Below are positions 31,601-40,600 of a DNA stretch of 64,000 nucleotides, piece after piece. The DNA lies in contig CBDAQK010000001.1 of NCBI GenBank assembly GCA_965199005.1, positions 868,001-932,000 on the forward strand, read 5' to 3'. Both the position numbers and the translations under genes were made by a program. The notes under the pieces were generated by a model. The model worked only from the letters and a program-made list of their open reading frames with translations, had not been told where the DNA came from and made no database searches. Numbering within the stretch: the first letter of the stretch is position 1; each line of letters begins with the position of its first letter. This stretch comes from LMUY01 sp965199005 (GTDB lineage: Bacteria > Pseudomonadota > Alphaproteobacteria > Acetobacterales > Acetobacteraceae).

Positions 31601-34600
31601 CCGGGGCAGGGCGTGATCGATCTCAAGGGCGTCGCCCCATCGGCTGTGACCGTCACCGCCGCCCAGCTTTCGGCCTCGGGCAGCGACATGTACGTCGCCT
31701 CGGCGCCCGCGTCCCTTGCAACGGGCGGCACCCTCGCGGAAGGCGCGCCGTTCGTCGTCGTGGATAGCATGGCGCTGCTCGGCGTCAGCGGTCCGGTCTC
31801 GCTGCAGGCGGACGGCAATGGCGGCACTCTAGTCCGCGTCGCGCCGACGGCGTTCACCGCCGGCAACGCCGCCTCGCTCGCGGCGGCATTCACCGAGACG
31901 TCGGTGGGTGGTGCGGACTCGGCGCCGGATGCGGCCGACAGCGTGACGATCGTGCCCGGCACCGGCGCCATCACGCTGTCCGCGCCGCTGCCGGCCGTGC
32001 AATTGGCTGCCGGGGCTTCCTTGCTGCTGGAGGGCAATGGCGCGACGCTGGACGAGGGCGGGCTTGCGTCCGGACTCGTTGTCGATGGCAGCAGCGTCAC
32101 GGTGCGGGACATCGCTCTCACGGACGTCCCGGGCGTCGCGCCAGCCGTATCGGTGAACGCCGGATCGCTGGTCACGCTGACGAACGTGTCTTTCGGGGCT
32201 GGACTGCCCGGCACGGTCGACCTCGGTATCGCCGCCGGCGCCACGGCAACGCTCACCACGGCCGGGTTCGCCGGGGGCAGCGTCGAGATTGCCGGCACGC
32301 TGGACCTCGACCCTACCGCCGGAAACACCATGGTGGTGGATGCAGCGCTCGACGACCCTGCGGGCGACGGAACCGGCAGCGCCTCCGGCACGGTTGATAT
32401 CACGGGATCCGTGGCGCTCGAGCAAGCGGGCGATCTCCGCGGCACGGTGTCGGTCACGGGTCTGCTTGACGTCGCCGCCGCTGGTGCGACCGGAACGGCG
32501 ACGATCGCGCTGCAGCCCGGTGCCACACTGCGGCTGGAGGTGGGCGCGTCGATCGACGGCGCGGTGGCCGGGTTTGGCTATGGCTCGACCATCGACCTGC
32601 GTGGCGTGGCGGAAGCCGGCGCCACCGCCAGCATCACGGGCGATGTGCTCATCGTCAGCAACGCCAGCCAGAGCGTCAGCCTGACGCTGTCCAACCCGGC
32701 CATTTCGACCGGCAACCTGGCCTTGGCCAGCGACGGCGCTGGCGGGACGCTGGTGACGGCGGCCAGCCGCACGCTTGCCTCCGTGTCCGTCCCGGGAACG
32801 GTCGCTTTGGGCGCGGTCCACGTCGGCGGCACCGTCTCTACGGCGGTCACGATCACGAACCAGGACACCGCCGGCCAGGACAGCGTGGGTGCCGGCCTAG
32901 GCTTCGTGACCGGCGGCTTCCTCGGGTCCGGCTCGGTGGTCGTCGGGCCAACCCAGTCCGGCGCGCTCACGGCGAGCCTGCATCCCCTCATGGAGGGAGC
33001 TTATTCCGGCGCGGCCACGCTCGCGCTGACCAGCCAGAATGCGACGCAACAGGCTGCTCCTATTCCGCCCGTTACCGTGCAACTGACGGCCACAGCCTAC
33101 GCCTACGCCACGCCGTCGGCTCCGTCATCCGTGAACCTCGGCGTGACCCGGATCGGCACGCCGCTGAGTGGGACGCTCCCCATCGGCGATGGAAGTCAGG
33201 CCGATCCTTATCAAGAAGGATTGTCCTACACTGTCGCGGATGCGACGGATCCTGCCGTGACCCTGAGCGACGCGGCCGGTACCGTCGCATCCGGGGCTCA
33301 GGGTTTGGTGGGCATTACCTTGCACCCGGACTCCTCCGGCATCGTCGCCGACCAGCTCGCCGTCACCGTGGCGTCGACGGGGGCCGGCACCAGTGGCCTG
33401 GGCACCACGAAGCTGGCCCCGCTGTCGACGGAGTTGGAGGCGCTCGTGTTCGCCCCGGCCGTGGGCGTCGTGTCTCCGAGTGCCGCTTTCGGCATCGTCC
33501 ACGTCGGCGACACGGTCTTGCAGACCGTGTCGATCGCCAACACGGCGGTTGCGGTGCTACCCGACCAATTGCTCCCGGTGCTCGGCACACCGTCGAACGA
33601 GGCTTTCATGATCACGGGGAGCCTGCCGACCGCGTTAAGTGCTGGCCAAACCGCGTCCGTCAACGTCGGGCTCGACACAGCGACCGCGGGCGTCTTCAGC
33701 GGGTCGGCATCCGTGCAACTGGCGAGCCACGACCTCGACCAGCCCGACCTCCCCCTGCCGAGCCAGACGATCTCAATGACCGGCACGGTGGACAACTACG
33801 CGTCGGCCGCACTCGAACTCCTGGGCGGGGCGGGCACGCTGACGGGTTCGGGGACGAGCTACACGCTCGCGCTGGGCGAAGTCCTGTCGCCCGAGCAGGT
33901 GCAGCTCGGGGTGCTGAATACCGCCTCCGGCCCGGCGGATGTGCTGAACGGACTGTTCTCCGGCGGCGGCGGTGCCGATCTGGATTTGTCCGGCCTCGGC
34001 GAGTTCTCTGGCATCGCGGCCGGGCAGGCTGATACCGCCGAGATTGGTGTGTCGCCCAACCAGGGTGGCGCCTTCACGCAGACGGTCGTGTTGGACCCGA
34101 CCGGCAGCAATGCAAGCGGCTATGTCGGCGCGCTGCCGGCGATCACCCTGACGATCACAGGCGACGTCCCCACGACCGACTTCGTGGTCACCGACGAGGC
34201 CGACCTGAACACGGTCATCTCCCGCATCGATGCCGGCGGCGGACTCGCGAGTACTAACACGGCCTATTCCGTGACACTTGAGCCTGCGACCGGCCAGACC
34301 ATCAGCTTGACCACCGCGCTTGGAGCGATCGACCTCGACACCGGGTCGTCGCTGACGATCGACGGCAACGGCGACACGATCGACGGCGGCGGCAGCCAGC
34401 AGGGTTTCTTCGTCCTCCAGGGTGCGCTGACGCTCCAGGACCTGACGGTCGCCGACATGCTGGCGCAAGGCGGCACGGGCGGGGAGGGCAATGGCGGGGG
34501 CGGCGCCGGATTGGGCGCGGGCGTTTTCGTGGCAGGGCCGGTCCCGCAGGGCAACACGGCCGGCGGCACTCTCGTGCTCGACGATGTCACGTTCAGCAAC

Positions 34601-37600
34601 GACGTGGCACTTGGCGGCGACGGCGGCGGCGACACCGGCTCCGACATCTACTCCGGTCAGGCGTTCGGCGGCGGCGGCGGCCTTGACGGCGGCGGCGGCG
34701 GGCTCGGGTATGGTGGCAGCTACGGCCAGTCCAGCGCTCCCATCATACCCGGCGGCGGTGGCGGGATCGGCACGGGAGCGGATGGCGGCGCAGGGTACGG
34801 CGCCGCCGGGTCGAGCGTGGTTCCTGGCGGCGGCGGCGGCGAGGCCGGCGGCGACGGGCTGGACTCCCAGGGCTACTCGGATCTCCTCGACGGACCGCGT
34901 GGCGGCTCCGGCGGGGGCGTCGGCGGCCAGACACCGACCGTAAATAGCATCGGTATGCCCTACGGGGGGTCCGGCGGCTTCGGCGGAGGCGGCGGCGGTG
35001 CCGAAACCGATAGCGCGGCGGGGGGCGCGGGCGGATTCGGCGGCGGCGGCGGCGCCGGCAGCGAGTTCAGCACGCTCGGCGGCACGGGCGGCTTCGGTGG
35101 CGGCGGCGGAAACTCCGCGGCGGGCGGGTTCGGCGGAGGAACCTCCTACGACGGGACAGGTGGGGGTGGCCTCGGCGCCGGCGCCGACGTGTTCGCGATG
35201 ACGGGCGCGACGGTCATCGTCGAGGCAGGAGATCTGGGCGCAGGCACCGTCCAGGGCGGCCAGGAAGGCGACGTGAACGGCTCGCCCTATTCCAGTGCCG
35301 AGACAGCGCCCGGCGCCGGCAAGGCCATGGGCTCCTCCGTATTCGCAGAGCAAGGCGCAACCCTCACCTTCGCGCCAGATGCAGGAGCCGTCGTCGAGAT
35401 TGCCGGCGATCTCGGAAGCGATGGCGCGGTCGGCGTCGATGAAACGGGCGCCGGAACACTCAAGCTGGACGCTGCCAACACCATCTCCGGTCCAGTGACC
35501 GTCACCGGCACGCTCGACCTCGCGGTGGCGGGCGCCGCCGGCACGGGCGCGATCGACCTGCTGCCGGGGGCGGCACTCGTCATCGAGCAGCCCGGCACGC
35601 TTGCCAACACCGTCGACGGCTTCGAACCCGGCACGACGATCGACGTACGCACACAGGCCGACGCGCCGGTCAGCCTGCTGGGCAACACGCTCACGGTCGG
35701 GACCGGGCTTGCCGCGGTCACGGTCAACCTCGGCGGCGCCGAGTTGAGCGACTATGCGCTCGTCACCTCCAGCGACGGCCTCGGCGGGACCGACGTCACC
35801 GTCGCAGCGAGCCCTCCCGAGCAGATCGTCACCGATCCGGTCCTGCCGGCGCAGGTCACCTTGCCTGCGGCCCATGTCGGTCAACTCGCCCTCGCGTCCG
35901 TGTCCGTCGGCAATCCCCTGTTGCAGGGCGGCGACACGCTGACCGGCGGCTTCGGCGCGTTTCCGACCGGGGTCACAGGCAGCGGCTCCCTGGCGGTCTC
36001 CGCAGGGTCCACCGGCAGCCTGACGGTCGGCGTCGCAAGCCAGGTCGACGGCCCGGTCGCCGTCACCGTACCGCTCGCGCTCGGCAGCCAGGAAGCGGCG
36101 GGCGCCGTGACGCCAATTTCCGGGCAGTCGCTCCAGGTGGTAGGCACCTCCTACGCCCTGGCAACGCCGGCCGTCGCGGTGACGCCGCTTGGTGCCGCAC
36201 GCGTCGGAAACCCGGCCCTCAGCTCCACGGTCACGCTCGATGACGGAGCGGCGGCCGACCCCTACCAGGAAAGCCTGCTCTATGCCGCAGGTTCGCCGAC
36301 CGGGCCGGTCACGCTGACCGGCGGCGCTTCCGGCACGCTGGCCTCGGGCGCCAGTACCACGCTCGACATCACACTCGGCACGCAAACCGCGGGCTCGTTC
36401 ACCGCCACGCTGCCAATCGCGCTGACTTCCACGGGCGCGGGCACAAGTGGCTTGGCCGACACGGCGCTGCCGACAGCAGATCCGGCCTTCAGCGCGGACG
36501 TCTACGCACCTGCAGTGGCCAGCCTGCCCACCACGGTCGATTTCGGGGCCGTGCATGTCGGCGACGTGGCCGACCAGGCGCTGGCGATCGGGAATACGGC
36601 GGCCGGCGGCCTGACTGACACGCTTGGCGCCGCCGTTGCCGACATCACCGGTCCGTTCTCGGCGAGCGGAACCCTGTCCGGCATCGCGGCCGGGTCGGCG
36701 GGCACCCTGACGTTCGGCCTCGACACCTCGGTTGCGGGCGTTGCGAGCGGCACGGCGGATTTGGCACTGCTCAGTAGCGACAGCGCGCTCCCCGACCTGG
36801 CCCTGCCCGACGCATCGGTGACCTTGACCGGTGCCGTCTACAACTACGCCGACCCCCTCATCGGCGGCGTGACCGGACCTGCCTCGCTGACGCAAACGGG
36901 GCCGAACGCCTACACGCTGGACCTGGGCACGATCAGCGCCACCACGACGGTCGGGTTTGACGTGCAGAACGGCGCCACTGGTCTGGCGGACGCGCTTTCA
37001 GGAAGCTTCCAGGAGAGCGGCTCGACGCAGCTGACCAATTTCACCAACACCGGGCTCGGCGCCTTCTCCGGAGTCGCGGCTGGCGAGGCGGCGGCGCCGT
37101 CCACCGTCACGGTGGCACCCCTGCTCGGCGGCATGCAGAGTGAGACCATCACGCTGGATGGCATCGGCAGCGATGTCCAAGACTATAGCGGCGCGGTTAA
37201 TACGGTCACCGTCACGGTTACCGCCGATGTTGCACAAGGCAACTACACGGATCCGAACACGATCGAGACAGAAGCCGATCTCAACGCGGCGCTCGCATCC
37301 TTCAGTGCCGGGGGCGCGCTGGCCGCCCCAGACACGACCTACACGCTCACGATCGATCCCTCCGCCGCGGCCATCCTGCTCGACCAGGCGATCCAGCCGA
37401 TCGACTTGCTGCCCGGTTCGACACTCACGATCGAGGGCAACGGCGCGACCCTGGACGGCCAGGGCAGCCAGCGGGGCTTCTTCCTCGCCAGTGGCGGGCT
37501 GACGCTGCAGGACCTCACGATCGCCAACACCGTCGCGCAGGGCGGGGCTGGCGGCGGTGGGGACACCTCGGACGGCGAAGCTTCGGCGAGCGGCGGCGGC

Positions 37601-40600
37601 GGTGGCGCGGGGCTTGGCGGCGGGCTATTCGTGGCCGGCGCCGCCGGGGGCGGCTCCGCCTCGGCGACGTTGGATGACGTGAGCTTTGTGGCCACGAGCG
37701 CCGTGGGGGGCGCCGGAGGGTCCGGCCAGGTCGGGTTCGACGGCATCGACAACGGATCGGGTGGTGGCGGCGGGCTCGACGGCTCGCCGGGCGCCAGCGG
37801 CTTCGAAGGGGGCACCGGCGGCGGCGGAATCGTTGGCATCGGCACTGGCGGCGCGCCGGGCGTTGCGGGCGGCTACGGCGGCGGCGGCGGCGGCGATCCA
37901 GCGGGCAGCAGCCAGTTCGGCGGCGGCGGTGGCGGCGGCAACGAGAGCGATGCCGCGCCCGGCGGCTTCGGTGGCGGAGTCGGCGGCACCGGCCCTGGCG
38001 GCGGCGGCCTGGGCGCCGGCGGCAGCGTATTCGTCGGCCCGGGCGGCGCGCTCACCATCCTGGACGGCGATCTCACGGCGGGCTCGGTGCAGGGCGGCCC
38101 CGCCGGCACCGCATACGGCAACAGCGAAGGCGCCACCGCGGGACAGGCGCTCGGCAGCACGGCCTTCCTGGACACCGCCGCCACCCTGACCCTCGCCCCC
38201 GCTGCCGGCCAGACCGACACGCTGAACGGTTCCGTTGCGGACCAGGCGGGCGCCAGCGCGCTGTCCATTGGCGGTGCAGGCACAGTCGTGTTCGCTCCGG
38301 GCGCCAGCTACGACAGTACCATCACCATCCTGCCCGGCGCCACCTTCTCGCTCACCGGCGATGCCACGGAGCAGACCGGGCCGGTGGACGACGAAGGCAC
38401 GCTGGTATTCGACAACTCTGCGGTGAGTGGCACCGTCACCTCGCCGCTGCCCACTGCGAGCTTGCTGCCGGGCGACCAGGAACAGCTGTATCCCGGATAC
38501 CCAACCTTCTCGGTCGGGGGCACCGGCTCGCTCGCCGACCTGGCCGATGCCATCAACGCGAACCCGTATGCGCAGGGCGAGGAGAGCGCCAGCTACGATC
38601 CCGCGTCCAACACCGTCAGGATTTCCGGCGATTACGACAACTACGGCAACCAGGAAAACCCCAGCTTCGTCGACCTGACCGGCAAGCTGGACGTCTCCAC
38701 CCCCGACCCGTACGACATCGTGCTCGCGCTGCCGCCCGGTCCGCTGCAGCCCACGGATGTGGTGGACGTGGATGGCACCCCCGTCACCGTCGGCGGCAAC
38801 GGGGAACTGGAGAACCTGGCCAGCGCCGTCGACGCGGCTGGCATCGGCAATGTCAGCGCCGCCGTGGATCCTGTCAGCGGGCTGCTCACCATCCAGTCCC
38901 CGGGCTCGGTGCTGACGCTGGCCGACGGCAACGGCACGCCGCTGGAGACGCTGGGCATCTTGCCCGGCCCGCATGGCAGCGCGGCGACCGAGCAGGGCAC
39001 CATCACGGGCGCCGGTTCGGTCACGGTGGACAATGGTGACGGCTACACCCTGACGGAGGCCGGCACGGCTGGATGGTCTGGCACCACCACGGTCGCCGCG
39101 AACAACACGCTCGTCCTGGCCGGGAATGTGGGCGGCCTGACCGGGCCGATGGACGTTTCGGGCACGCTGGCCTTCGATCAACCCGGCACGCTTGCCTTCG
39201 CCGGGTCCATCACAGGGACGGGGCAGGTCGTGAAGGAGGGTGCCGGCACCCTGGTCCTGACCGGCACCAGCACCTATTCCGGCGGCACGATGATAGATGG
39301 CGGGACGCTCGAGGTCGCGAACGGCGCCGCCGTGGGCTCGGGCGCCATCACCTTCGGGGAGTCGGGCACCACCCTCGTGATCGACGGCTCGACCCTCCCC
39401 GTAAACCCGATCGACGGCTTTACCACGGGTGATGTCATCGATTTGGCCGGGTCACGATATGATTTGGCCAACACCGCGGCCCTGGTGCCTGGAAACCAGT
39501 TCGTCCTCACCAACAGCGACGGCCAGACCCAGACGCTTCAGCTTGACCCGGCGCAGGATTTTTCTTCGGATAGCTTCAAGCTCGCAACCGATCCCAATGA
39601 CTTCGGCACCGACATATCGGAAACTTCCGTCGCCTGCTTTTGCGCCGGCACCCGCATCCTCACCGATCGAGGCGAGGTCCCCGTGGAGGATTTGCAGATC
39701 GGCGACATCGTCGTGACCTTCGCTGGCCGTGGCAACACGCTCAAGCCCGTGCGCTGGCTGGGCCATCGTAGGCTCGACCTACGTCCGGTGACCCGGCGCG
39801 AGAATGTCGACCCGGTCCGCTTCCGCGCCGGCGCGTTCGGCGAGGGCCGCCCGCATCGCGACCTGCTGGTCAGCCCCAACCACCGCATGCATGTCGACGG
39901 CACGCTGGTGACCGCGGTCGAGTGGGTGAACGGCGCCAGCATCGTGCAGGAGCGCCCGGACCAGGTCGAATACTGGCACATCGAACTGGACGGGCATGAC
40001 TTGGTGCTCGCCAACGGCGTCCCGGCGGAAACCTTCCAGGACGTCGGCAACCGCGATGCGTTCGACAACAATGCCGTCGTGGCACTCGACCCGGTGCTGG
40101 ACGGCGACGTGCCCGATCCCTGCTTCCCCTATGCCGGGGTGAGCGCCGCGGCCCGCGAACGCCTGATCGCCCGCGCGGAGGCGATGGGCTGGACACGCGA
40201 CGTGGAACCGATGCCGTGGCTGGAGGCGGATGGCCAGCGCATCGAATCCGTCCGCCGGGGCGACCGCCTGCGGTTCGTGCTGCCCGGCGTCTGCGCAAAC
40301 GTCCGGCTCTGCTCGCGGTCCGGCCGTCCCTGGGATGTCGATCCGCACTCCGGCGACCGGCGGCGCCTAGGGCTGAAGCTGCACCATCTCGCACTGGGCA
40401 ACAAACGCGGCGTGCGCACAGTGGCGCTGGACTCTCCGCATCTGCGTGATGGCCTGCACCGGGTTGAACGCGACGAGACCGGCTGGACCTGGCGCTGGAC
40501 GGATGGCGAGGCGCGTCTCGACCTGGCCAAGCTGGCGCCCCGCCGGACCGTCACCATCGTGGAGATCGCCTACGATCAAGCCCTGCCCATGTGGGCCGGA

